A DNA stretch of 11,509 nucleotides. It comes from an uncultured Oscillospiraceae bacterium. GTDB lineage: Bacteria > Bacillota > Clostridia > Oscillospirales > Ruminococcaceae. The stretch lies in the NCBI GenBank assembly GCA_900553955.1, contig USFO01000050.1, positions 1-11,509 of the forward strand. The letters run 5' to 3'. The notes below the pieces were generated by a model that had not been told where the DNA came from, did not search any database, and saw only the letters and a list, made by a program, of their open reading frames with translations. A program made the position numbers and the translations under genes. Positions 1 to 6,802 of the stretch are shown piece after piece. Every line of letters begins with the position of its first letter. Within the stretch, counting starts at the first letter, position 1.

Positions 1-180
1 CAGCCGTTCCACGTTGCAGAGCAATTCACCGGATTTGAGGGCAAATACGTTCCGCTTTCCGAAACCATCCGCGGCTTCAACGAAATCCTTGAAGGCAAGC
101 ACGACGATATTCCGGAATCCGCATTTTTGCTTTCCGGCACCATCGATGACGTTGTTGAAAAGGCAAAAGCAATGGCATAA
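1..180 (+). CDS. atpD: F1Fo ATP synthase subunit beta, C-terminal 59 residues (5' truncated by window)
   Basis: Frame 1 is open from the first base to a TAA at 178-180. It reads through QPFHVAEQFTG, GKYVPLSETIRGF and EILEGKHDDIPESAF to a C-terminus ending DDVVEKAKAMA. This matches the conserved C-terminal helical domain of the F1 beta subunit, the catalytic subunit that makes or hydrolyses ATP at the inner face of the membrane; the catalytic P-loop domain lies outside the window. In most bacteria atpC (epsilon) follows atpD within tens of bases. Here the stop is followed by 259 bases with no ORF resembling epsilon, so either atpD ends the operon or atpC sits elsewhere. The family call is secure; the missing atpC is an observation about this window only. 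Confidence 0.95.
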   Translation, partial: QPFHVAEQFTGFEGKYVPLSETIRGFNEILEGKHDDIPESAFLLSGTIDDVVEKAKAMA

Positions 181-185
181 AATTT

Positions 186-300
186 TTGAGCACGCGAGCG
201 CGTAAGTTTGAGCACCGAAAATCATATCGGTGCTCAAATTGTATATTGGGGGAATTTTTGAGCACGGGTACGCTTTTTCGGTGCTCAAAGCCGTGCTCAA
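186..300. repeat. Cluster of six TTGAGCAC words (iterated repeat, cluster 1)
   Basis: The 8-mer TTGAGCAC lies on the plus strand at 186-193, 208-215 and 258-265, and on the minus strand (GTGCTCAA) at 230-237, 281-288 and 293-300. The GAGCAC cores start at 188, 210, 230, 260, 281 and 293, so steps are 22, 20, 30, 21 and 12 bp, all near whole turns of B-DNA. Two copies form a 12-bp hairpin (207-238). The copy at 258-267 is a perfect 10-bp inverted match to 291-300. The last two copies are near-identical 12-bp units in tandem. The stretch lies between atpD and the next gene and holds no credible ORF. Function is unknown; a protein-binding array, or an uptake-like or REP-like element, are guesses. 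Confidence 0.85.
207..238. terminator. 12-bp perfect hairpin after atpD, possible terminator
   Basis: TTTGAGCACCGA (207-218) pairs perfectly with TCGGTGCTCAAA (227-238) around an 8-base loop, 26 bases after the atpD stop. The downstream sequence TTGTATATT is only moderately U-rich, so it would be a weak intrinsic terminator. Both arms are copies of the iterated word, so the hairpin may exist for reasons other than termination. Confidence 0.45.
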
Positions 301-330
301 GCCCGAAAACAGGGCAAATTCAAAATTATT

Positions 331-346
331 TATGAAAAAATTCATA
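331..346. promoter_or_regulatory. Small palindromes upstream of the beta-helix lipoprotein gene
   Basis: TATGAA-AAAA-TTCATA is a perfect 6-bp-arm inverted repeat at 331-346. A second one, TTCAC-N10-GTGAA, lies at 375-394. Both are in the AT-rich leader 50-110 bases before the gene at 440, where an operator would be expected. I found no convincing -35/-10 pair here, so the promoter of that gene is not located. AT-rich sequence makes short palindromes by chance, hence the low confidence. Confidence 0.2.
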
Positions 347-439
347 GTGGGGGGCAACAAATTCTCAAAAATTGTTCACTATTTTATTTGTGAAACAGGG
401 TAAACTCAATTCAAAGAAAATCGAAGGAGGCGTTATCCT

Positions 440-2155
440 ATGAAAAATAAAAAGCTTTTGAGCACCGTGCTCGCATTAGCGCTTTGCCTTTCGACTCTTG
501 CCGGATGCAGCACTCAGCAGGGCGGTAATTCCCAGAGCGAAAGCAGCGGCAGCAGCCAAAGCGGCACACAGACCGAATATTCCGACGCAAAGCAAATCGT
601 CCTTTCCGACGATGGCATAACTGTGGACGGCAAAACCGTTGCCGCGGGCGAAAGCAAAAGCGGCGTTACTGTGGGCGGCGAAATTATTTACTACCACGAT
701 ATGGATAATTACGAGAGCGGCAACGAATACGGCGACGGCGACGACGAGGACAAGCACACCGAAGCCGAGGCCGCCGCGCACACCCTTGTCACCATCACAG
801 AGGCAGGCATTTACCGCGTCAGCGGCACGCTGAGCAAAGGCCAGCTTGCGGTTGACCTTGGCGAGGATGCCGTCACCGACCCCACCGCGGTGGTAACTCT
901 TGTGCTTGACGGCGCAGATATAACCTGCGAAATTGCGCCTGCGGTTATATTCTATAATGTATATGAGTGCTCCGACAGCACTGTAGATACCAAAGGCGTT
1001 GTGGATACCTCTGCGGCGGGCGCAAATGTAGTCGTTGCCGACGGCAGCGAAAACCACATAAACGGCTCCTATGTTGCGAAAATTTACAAGGACAATTCCG
1101 AGCAGAAAAAGTTTGCAAAATACGACGGTGCGTTCTGTTCCAAACGCACCATAAATATAAACGGCGGCGCCGAAGGCACCGGCAAGCTTTATATTGAGGC
1201 GGAGAACGAGGGACTTGATTCTGAGCTGCACCTCACCATAAACGGCGGCAATATCTACATCAATTCTCAGGATGACGGTATTAACACCAACGAGGACGGT
1301 ATTTCCGTCACCACAGTGAACGGCGGCTATCTCTTTGTGAACGGCGGCCTTGGCGAGGAAGGCGACGGTATCGACTCCAACGGATACATTACCATTAACG
1401 GCGGAACGGTGCTTGCCGTTGCGAACGGCAGAACCGGCGACGGCGGCATTGATGCCGATATGGACATTACCATAAACGGCGGCGTCGTTACCGCGTTCGG
1501 TTCCCGCAACGACAGCGTTTCCGAAAATTCCACACAGAACTGCATGGAGCTTACATTTAACGGCAGCAGAACCGCCGCGCAGGGTCTTGCGGTTAAAGAT
1601 GCCGACGGCAACACAGTGATTGAAGCCGCCTGCGAACGCGAATTTTCTTCCGTAACTTACTCTTCTCCGGCGCTTGAACAGAACGTTGACTATACCGTAT
1701 ATGTGGATGGCGTGCAGCAGGCATACACCGCCGTAAGCGTTGACGCAGCCCCCGGAATGGGCTTTGGCGGCGGATTTGAGGGAAGGAAACCCGTTCTTAT
1801 AAACGACCCCATAGTCACCGAGCTTCCTGACGGGTTTGAAGAATGGATAAAATCCGATGACAATATCCCGGACAACATCCGCGAATGGCTTGAGGACATC
1901 TCCCGCGCACTTACCGGTCAGCCCATAGAAACTCCGCGCCCGGTCGAGCCGAAGTTTGAAACTGAGGGCAGCACCTCCGGTGACGGGCAGATGAGCACCA
2001 ACGCGCAGCAGTCTGTTTCCGACGGAAATAAGCCTCCGGAAAAGCCGGACAGCACCGGCACTAACGGCGAAAATTCCGCAAATTCCCTTTCCGCAAGCAG
2101 CACTTTTATACTCACAGGCGTCCGCACAAGCTTCATCGGCGTTGCGAATGAGTAA
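440..2155 (+). CDS. Cthe_2159-like carbohydrate-binding beta-helix lipoprotein
   Basis: A 571-residue secreted lipoprotein. KNKK plus a hydrophobic stretch leads to lipobox LAGC with acceptor Cys23, then a Ser/Gly/Gln linker to about residue 46. The centre (about 235-360) repeats ININGG, TINGG and VNGG strands alternating with acidic turns such as DDGINTNEDG, GDGIDSNG and GDGGIDADMD. This is the pattern of the Cthe_2159 family (DUF4353), whose founding member is a calcium-binding right-handed beta-helix that binds cellulose and pectic polymers. A Pro/Ser/Thr/Gly-rich region follows, then a last strand near FILTGVRTSF. By family it would bind polysaccharide at the cell surface; an enzymatic role is not supported. 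AGGAGG at 425-430 sits 9 bases before the ATG and fixes the start. The signal-peptide codons contain TTGAGCAC followed by an inverted GTGCTC (458-472). No clear terminator follows; the next gene has its own promoter. Confidence 0.85.
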   Translation: MKNKKLLSTVLALALCLSTLAGCSTQQGGNSQSESSGSSQSGTQTEYSDAKQIVLSDDGITVDGKTVAAGESKSGVTVGGEIIYYHDMDNYESGNEYGDGDDEDKHTEAEAAAHTLVTITEAGIYRVSGTLSKGQLAVDLGEDAVTDPTAVVTLVLDGADITCEIAPAVIFYNVYECSDSTVDTKGVVDTSAAGANVVVADGSENHINGSYVAKIYKDNSEQKKFAKYDGAFCSKRTININGGAEGTGKLYIEAENEGLDSELHLTINGGNIYINSQDDGINTNEDGISVTTVNGGYLFVNGGLGEEGDGIDSNGYITINGGTVLAVANGRTGDGGIDADMDITINGGVVTAFGSRNDSVSENSTQNCMELTFNGSRTAAQGLAVKDADGNTVIEAACEREFSSVTYSSPALEQNVDYTVYVDGVQQAYTAVSVDAAPGMGFGGGFEGRKPVLINDPIVTELPDGFEEWIKSDDNIPDNIREWLEDISRALTGQPIETPRPVEPKFETEGSTSGDGQMSTNAQQSVSDGNKPPEKPDSTGTNGENSANSLSASSTFILTGVRTSFIGVANE

Positions 2156-2244
2156 AATTCCGGCAAAAAAGCGATTTTTATTGCAAAATAAAGCTGCCAA
2201 TCCTGCTAAATTTGCAATTTAACAATTTGTTTTTAGGATAAAGC

Positions 2245-2280
2245 TTGAAATACTGATAACAAACAGATATAATATATAAT
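2245..2280 (+). promoter_or_regulatory. Sigma-A-type promoter for the first foldase gene
   Basis: TTGAAA (2245-2250), 17 bases, then TATAAT (2268-2273); a second TATAAT (2275-2280) follows at once. Transcription should start near 2280, giving a leader of about 60 bases. The leader has a weak 5-bp hairpin (TGCCG 2293-2297 with CGGCA 2306-2310) and AAGGATG (2329-2335) as the ribosome site for the ATG at 2343. Consensus and spacing are near ideal. Confidence 0.8.
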
Positions 2281-2342
2281 TGTCATTTAATATGCCGGTC
2301 AATTTCGGCAGGCAATCTTAAAAACAATAAGGATGGTTTATT

Positions 2343-3785
2343 ATGAGCGAAATCGAAAACAAGACCCAAGAAAAACGCCGTCTTGCACAGGAGGAAGCAT
2401 CTAAAAAGAAAAAGAAGAGCACTTGGCTGAAAATCGGCGCGGTGCTTTTCGTTTTGGTTTTTGCAGCTTTGGCAGTGTATGAATCCAGTTTCATCACCCG
2501 CCTTGTTCCTGCAGCAAAGGTGAAAGATACCACTTATACCGTTGCGGAATATAACTGGATGTATACCAGCAACTACTATCAGATTTATAACACTATCTAT
2601 CAGCAGTACGGCAACTATGCGTCCCTTGTACTTGACACCAAAAAGTCCCTTGAGAAGCAGAAGTATTCTTCCGAGCAGACATGGGCTGAGTACCTCAAGG
2701 AATACACCGACAAATCCCTTGAAACCCTTACCGCTCTCCATGATCAGGCAGAAGCCGCAGGCTTCGTTCTGGATGATTCTCAGAAGAAACAGATCCAGAC
2801 CGACTGGGATAACCTTGTTTCCACCGCGAAGAGCAGCGGCTACACCGCAGGCGCTTATCTTGAAACCGCTTACGGCCGCGGCGTAAACGAAAAGGTTTAT
2901 AAAGAAATGTACGAGCGTTACCTCTACGCTTATTCCTATGGCGACAGCGTAAGCGAAGGATTTGAAATTTCCGATTCCGAAATCGACGCTCGCTATAACG
3001 AAAACAAGCTTGACTACGACAGAGTAACTTACGAATATTACTTCGTTTCCGGCAGCGCAAGCGAGGGCGTTACCGAGGAAGACGCTATGAAGCAGGCAAA
3101 GGAAAAGGCCGAGGCAGCTCTTGCCTCCGAGGATCTTGCCGCTTATATCAAGAGCGAGTTTGATTCCGAGCTTACCGAATCCAGATATGTTTCCCACAGC
3201 GGCGCAAACGAGGCATTTGCCGACTGGCTCTTTGAGGACAGCCGCGCAGCAGGTGATAAAGAAGTATTTGAAGCAACCAACGGTTACTACATCGTTGTTT
3301 TTGAAGCAAAAGACGATCTGCACTACAACATGGTTTCCGTAAGACACCTGCTTGTAAAACCCGAGGACAGCACCAGCACCGATTCTTGGGATGCAGCAAA
3401 AGAAAAAGCCGAAGGCTACCTTGAAACCTATAAATCTCTTGGCGAAACCGAGGACAACTTCGGCTACCTTGCCCTTGCATACAGCGAAGATTCCGGCTCC
3501 AAATCCAACGGCGGATTGTACGAGAATATCCAGAAGGGTCAGATGGTCAAGGAATTTGAAGATTGGTGCTTCGACTCTGCACGCAAAGAGGGCGATGTTG
3601 AGATCATCAGAACCAATTACGGCTATCACCTTATGTACTTTGTAGGCGTTGGCGAAGATTATTATCACCACGCCATTGACAGCGACATCCGTTCCGAAAA
3701 ATATACCGAGTATATCGAAGGAATCAAAGAGGGCTACACCCTTACCAACGGTTCTGCAAAGTTTATGGCGGCAAAACACCTTTAA
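2343..3785 (+). CDS. Membrane-anchored parvulin-type peptidyl-prolyl isomerase (PrsA/SurA-like foldase)
   Basis: 480 residues. A charged cytoplasmic N-terminus with five lysines (21-25) precedes one membrane helix (about 28-46) with no lipobox, so the rest should face outward as an uncleaved type II protein. Residues about 50-230 are helical and Tyr/Glu-rich, like SurA/PrsA chaperone arms. A weak half-domain (about 285-325, ADWLFEDSRAAGD then NGYYIVVFEAK) looks like a degenerate rotamase. The parvulin core is about 331-435: VSVRHLLV with H335, then SKSNGGLY, EFEDWCFDSARKEGD and YGYHLMYF with H429. These are the conserved beta-strand histidines of the fold. By family it catalyses prolyl cis-trans isomerisation and helps secreted proteins fold outside the membrane. 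It is paralogous to the next gene, sharing TWxEY, DWLFxxSR, the parvulin core and overall order. Its own promoter lies at 2245-2280 and a hairpin follows at 3801. Confidence 0.85.
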   Translation: MSEIENKTQEKRRLAQEEASKKKKKSTWLKIGAVLFVLVFAALAVYESSFITRLVPAAKVKDTTYTVAEYNWMYTSNYYQIYNTIYQQYGNYASLVLDTKKSLEKQKYSSEQTWAEYLKEYTDKSLETLTALHDQAEAAGFVLDDSQKKQIQTDWDNLVSTAKSSGYTAGAYLETAYGRGVNEKVYKEMYERYLYAYSYGDSVSEGFEISDSEIDARYNENKLDYDRVTYEYYFVSGSASEGVTEEDAMKQAKEKAEAALASEDLAAYIKSEFDSELTESRYVSHSGANEAFADWLFEDSRAAGDKEVFEATNGYYIVVFEAKDDLHYNMVSVRHLLVKPEDSTSTDSWDAAKEKAEGYLETYKSLGETEDNFGYLALAYSEDSGSKSNGGLYENIQKGQMVKEFEDWCFDSARKEGDVEIIRTNYGYHLMYFVGVGEDYYHHAIDSDIRSEKYTEYIEGIKEGYTLTNGSAKFMAAKHL

Positions 3786-3800
3786 TTGACGCAATTTTTT

Positions 3801-3840
3801 GGGACGGCAGTGCACAAAATGCGGTGCCGTCCCGTATTTT
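3801..3840 (+). terminator. GC-rich hairpin between the two foldase genes (terminator or attenuator)
   Basis: GGGACGGCA (3801-3809) pairs perfectly with TGCCGTCCC (3825-3833) around 15 bases in which GCA and TGC can add a short inner stem. GTATTTTAACTTTT follows, so the U-tract is interrupted. It begins 15 bases after the upstream stop. Only 31 bases separate its 3' arm from the next start, too few for a separate promoter with a leader. The downstream gene therefore seems to depend on readthrough or on a promoter inside the upstream gene. Confidence 0.65.
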
Positions 3841-3864
3841 AACTTTTCGAAAGGAAATAAACCT

Positions 3865-5472
3865 ATGAAAAAAATTCTTGCGGTGATTCTTGCCGCAGTG
3901 CTCATGCTCACATCCCTTGCGGCGTGTTCGAACACCGAAAAAGAGCCGGAAAGCATATATGATACACCTGTAATGCAGGTTGGCGATATGCAGTATACTC
4001 TCAACGACATTAACTATATGTATGTCAGCATCTTTAACCAGATTTATACCCAGATGTATCAATATCTCGGCAGCAATATTTCAAGCTATGTCGATGTAAA
4101 AAGCCCCCTTACCGAGCAGAAAGTCAGCGAGGATCAGACTTGGGATGAATATATCCGCGAAAACATCGAATACAGCCTCAAGGATATGACAGCGCTCTAC
4201 CTTGCCGCAAAGGAAGAAAACTTCGAGCTTACCGGCGACTACAAGGACGCCCTTGACAGCCTGCAGTCCGACCTTGAAAATGCCGCTGAGGAATACGGCA
4301 GCGCAAGCGTTGAGGAATACATCACCGCCATGTATGGCTCCGGCATGGACTATGACACCATCTACAAAATGTCCGAAATCAGCTATTATGCGGCAGCCTA
4401 TGCGGACAGTAAGCAGAATACTCTTGAGGTGACCGAGCAGGAAATGCGGGACTATTACGAGGCGCATAAGAACGATTACGACACCGTAACTTTCCGTTTT
4501 GCTTCCTTCTTCTACGCCGATGACATAGAGAATTACACCGACGATGATGTTGCTGCATACCGCGCAAAGGCAGAGGCAGTTGCCTCCGCAAAAACCGAGG
4601 ATGAGTTTGTTGCCAATGTTATAGAAAATGTTGCCGAGGACAAAAAGACAAACTATGAAAAGGACAGCGCAACTCTTTACACCGGCGCAAAATATACCGA
4701 TATAGGCTATGACGGCCTTGGCGATTGGCTCTTTGACAGCGCACGCAAGCCCGGCGACACCTATGTTTATCAGGACGAAACCAACGGCGGCTTCATTCCG
4801 GTTATGTTCGTGGAGCGTGTAAGCGCCGATTACGAGCCTGTTGACGTTCGTCATATCCTTATTATGCCCGAAAAAGGCGAGGACGGCACCGCTACCGATG
4901 AAGCATGGGCGGAAGCTGAAAAGAAAGCCAAAGATGTGCTCGAGGAGTTCCTTGCCGGCGATAAAACCGAGGAAACCTTTGCTGCTCTTGCCGAGGAAAA
5001 ATCCGAGGACGGTGGTTCCAAAACCAACGGCGGACTTTACAGCGGCGTGCTAAAGGGTCAGATGGTTGCTCCGTTCGAGGATTGGTGCTTTGCAGAAGAC
5101 CGTCAGCCCGGTGACACCGACATTGTAAAGACCAGCTACGGCTATCATGTTATGTACTTCTCCGGCCGCGGCGAAAATAACATTTATTCCACCCTTAAGA
5201 GCACTCTTATCAACGAAAAGTTTGATAGCTGGCTCGGCGGCCTCAGCGATGCCCTTGAAGTGAGCAAATTTGACGCATTTGAGCAGGTTGGCGGTATGAT
5301 TGCCGGCATTGCGGAAGCGGCAGAAGCCCATGAAGCGGCGAACAGCTCCGAATCTGAAGCCGAATCCGACGCTTCCGGCAACGAAAGCAGCGAAACTGCT
5401 TCCGACGGCGCAGAAAGCTCCGCCGAATCCGAAAGCGGCGCGGATAGCGCAAGTGCTTCTACCGAAGGCTGA
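3865..5472 (+). CDS. Lipoprotein parvulin-type peptidyl-prolyl isomerase (PrsA-like) with acidic Ser-rich tail
   Basis: 535 residues from the ATG at 3865. An in-frame alternative at 3799 would add 22 residues that break the signal peptide and run through the hairpin, so it is rejected; AAAGGAA (3850-3856) supports 3865. The signal MKKILAVIL ends in lipobox LAAC, Cys21, giving a lipid-anchored extracytoplasmic protein as in PrsA. A helical chaperone region follows, then a degenerate rotamase-like piece (about 282-317, GDWLFDSARKPGD). The parvulin core is about 325-435: VDVRHILI, SKTNGGLY, FEDWCF, YGYHVMYF. Residues about 492-535 are nearly all Ser, Glu, Ala, Asp and Gly, an unusual acidic tail absent from the upstream paralogue. 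By family it is a post-translocation foldase. The same two-domain order as the upstream protein argues for an old tandem duplication with different membrane anchors. Confidence 0.87.
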   Translation: MKKILAVILAAVLMLTSLAACSNTEKEPESIYDTPVMQVGDMQYTLNDINYMYVSIFNQIYTQMYQYLGSNISSYVDVKSPLTEQKVSEDQTWDEYIRENIEYSLKDMTALYLAAKEENFELTGDYKDALDSLQSDLENAAEEYGSASVEEYITAMYGSGMDYDTIYKMSEISYYAAAYADSKQNTLEVTEQEMRDYYEAHKNDYDTVTFRFASFFYADDIENYTDDDVAAYRAKAEAVASAKTEDEFVANVIENVAEDKKTNYEKDSATLYTGAKYTDIGYDGLGDWLFDSARKPGDTYVYQDETNGGFIPVMFVERVSADYEPVDVRHILIMPEKGEDGTATDEAWAEAEKKAKDVLEEFLAGDKTEETFAALAEEKSEDGGSKTNGGLYSGVLKGQMVAPFEDWCFAEDRQPGDTDIVKTSYGYHVMYFSGRGENNIYSTLKSTLINEKFDSWLGGLSDALEVSKFDAFEQVGGMIAGIAEAAEAHEAANSSESEAESDASGNESSETASDGAESSAESESGADSASASTEG

Positions 5473-5491
5473 TATAGTTTAGTATAACGAC

Positions 5492-5526
5492 AAAAAACTG
5501 CATTTCTGATGAAATGCAGTTTTTTT
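5492..5526 (+). terminator. Strong intrinsic terminator after the second foldase gene
   Basis: AAAAAACTGCATTTC (5492-5506), loop TGAT, then GAAATGCAGTTTTTT (5511-5525): a perfect 15-bp stem with A and T runs, 19 bases after the stop at 5472. Because of the A-tract on the left it could also act on minus-strand transcripts arriving from spmB, which ends at 5649. Confidence 0.93.
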
Positions 5527-5648
5527 GCGGTGAACTGTGCATAAGCAGCTAAAGCGGACTATTTGCACAACGGCGCCCGAGAGTGTTCCGCAAACGTTTC
5601 GTTAAAAACTTGCACAAGGGAGCCGAGAACCGACACCGGTGTCCAGCT

Positions 5649-6170
5649 TTAGCTTTTTCCAAACATAAACCACACAGTTACGGCGCTGAGCACAGCGGCG
5701 GCAAAGTCTGCGCACAGCGCGGCAAAGGCGGTGTTCCGCGTCTTTTTTATGCCAACAGCGCCGTAATAGACCGCTATGGTGTAAAATGTCGTTTCACTGC
5801 CGCCCATGAGCACCGAGGCGACCCGCGCCGGGTAGGAATCCGGCAAGAGCGTTTGGCAAAGCTCCTCGTAGTATGCCAAAGCGCCGGAGCCGGAAAACGG
5901 CCGTAAAAGCGCAAGAGGAAGCACTTCTGCCGGGAATACGGTTTTATTAAGTAGGGGAGAAAGAAACACGGAAAGCGCCTCCAAAGCGCCGCTGGCGCGC
6001 ACCATGCCGACGGCAGTCATAAGCAGGCAAAGCGCGGGAAGAATTGCAGCGGCGGATTTCAGCCCATCTTTTGCACCGTCAATAAAAGCGCCGAAAAAAT
6101 CCACTTTTTTATATACGCACCAGCCTGCAACAAAGGCAATGAAAAGAGGAACAATAATGTCTGAGTTCAT
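5649..6170 (-). CDS. spmB: Spore maturation protein B (SpmB)
   Basis: 173 residues from the ATG at 6170 (minus). The ATG overlaps the spmA TGA in ATGA (6170-6167), so translation is coupled. A longer reading from upstream in spmA would add 24 basic residues and is rejected. Hydrophobic segments alternate with conserved motifs LLRPFSGSGALAYY, ASVLMGGSETTFYTIAVYYG and AVGIKKTRN, which match the SpmB family (Gate domain, about 175 residues in Bacillus subtilis). With SpmA it is needed for normal spore core dehydration and heat resistance, probably as an integral membrane pair; the transported substrate is not established. The 120 bases between its stop and the terminator at 5526 contain no gene, only small palindromes such as GACACCGGTGTC (5632-5643). 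Confidence 0.93.
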   Translation of the reverse strand: MNSDIIVPLFIAFVAGWCVYKKVDFFGAFIDGAKDGLKSAAAILPALCLLMTAVGMVRASGALEALSVFLSPLLNKTVFPAEVLPLALLRPFSGSGALAYYEELCQTLLPDSYPARVASVLMGGSETTFYTIAVYYGAVGIKKTRNTAFAALCADFAAAVLSAVTVWFMFGKS

Positions 6171-6745
6171 TTTGCACCGCCGCGGAAAAAAAGCTTTGCC
6201 GCGCAAAGTCCGATAAACAGTGAGCATGCGCTTACAATCCACACCGCCGGAAGAATATCAAGCGGCGCTGCGGCACCCGCCTTCATGCGAAGAACCGCCA
6301 CCGTTGTGGGCAGAATTTGAAGGGAAGCTGTGTTCATTACCACAAAGCTTACCATCTCTACCGTGGCGGCGCAGCCGCTTTTGGAGAGAGCTTTAAGTTC
6401 CTTCATGGCGGCAATGCCTAGGGGCGTTGCCGCGTTCCCCAAGCCAAGCAGGTTTGCGGTGACGTTCATGGAAATCGCGCCAAGCGCAGCGCGATTTTGC
6501 CGCAAAGCCGGAAAAACAACACCGAGCAGAGGTAAAAGTGCTGAGCATATTTTGTCCGTAAGACCGCTGCGCTTGGCGGCTTCCATAAGTCCGCCCCAAA
6601 AGCACAGCGTTCCCAAAAGTTCGATGGAAAGGGTGACTGCGTGCGAAGATTCTTCAAGCGCAGCGCGGGAAACAGCAGGAATATTCCCGCTGAAAAAACC
6701 GAATATCAGTGAAAATATGGCGGCAAAAAAGAAAAAATAATTCAA
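6167..6745 (-). CDS. spmA: Spore maturation protein A (SpmA)
   Basis: 192 residues, close to the 196 of Bacillus subtilis SpmA. Conserved stretches include FWGGLMEAAKRSG, NVTANLLGLGNAATPLGI, FVVMNTASLQILPTTV and RMKAGAAAPLDI. These are typical of SpmA, a multi-pass Gate-domain membrane protein acting with SpmB in spore maturation. The only usable start at the N-terminus is TTG at 6745: an in-frame TGA lies just upstream and the next ATG is far inside conserved sequence. GGTGA lies a few bases before the TTG, so initiation may be weak. The gene is divergent from the AbrB-like gene across 159 bases. I could not pick out a sporulation-sigma promoter with confidence. Confidence 0.93.
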   Translation of the reverse strand: MNYFFFFAAIFSLIFGFFSGNIPAVSRAALEESSHAVTLSIELLGTLCFWGGLMEAAKRSGLTDKICSALLPLLGVVFPALRQNRAALGAISMNVTANLLGLGNAATPLGIAAMKELKALSKSGCAATVEMVSFVVMNTASLQILPTTVAVLRMKAGAAAPLDILPAVWIVSACSLFIGLCAAKLFFRGGAK

Positions 6746-6802
6746 ACTTCACCGGCTCTCTGTAAAAGTTATATTAAAGTCGAAAAAGGACTACAGATTT
6801 TT

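Noticed and set aside
186..300. CRISPR array
   Set aside because: Units are only 8-12 bp, alternate in orientation and have irregular spacers of 2-20 bp; no cas genes are in the window.
476..2200. 574-residue open frame on the minus strand opposite the beta-helix lipoprotein gene
   Set aside because: It mirrors the codon bias of the plus-strand gene; its translation is a low-information mix of Val, Ala, Gly and Phe without domains, and the plus strand has a clear signal peptide, family match and ribosome site.
3799..3864. Earlier start for the second foldase
   Set aside because: The extension is encoded by the hairpin and buries the lipoprotein signal; the ATG at 3865 has its own ribosome site.
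2283..4010. 575-residue open frame on the minus strand opposite the first foldase gene
   Set aside because: It spans a coding gene, a promoter and a hairpin and has no recognisable domain. The plus-strand foldase is strongly supported, so this is a shadow frame.
5527..5906. Plus-strand frame opposite the 3' part of spmB
   Set aside because: SpmB on the minus strand is clearly conserved; the plus frame is a shadow.
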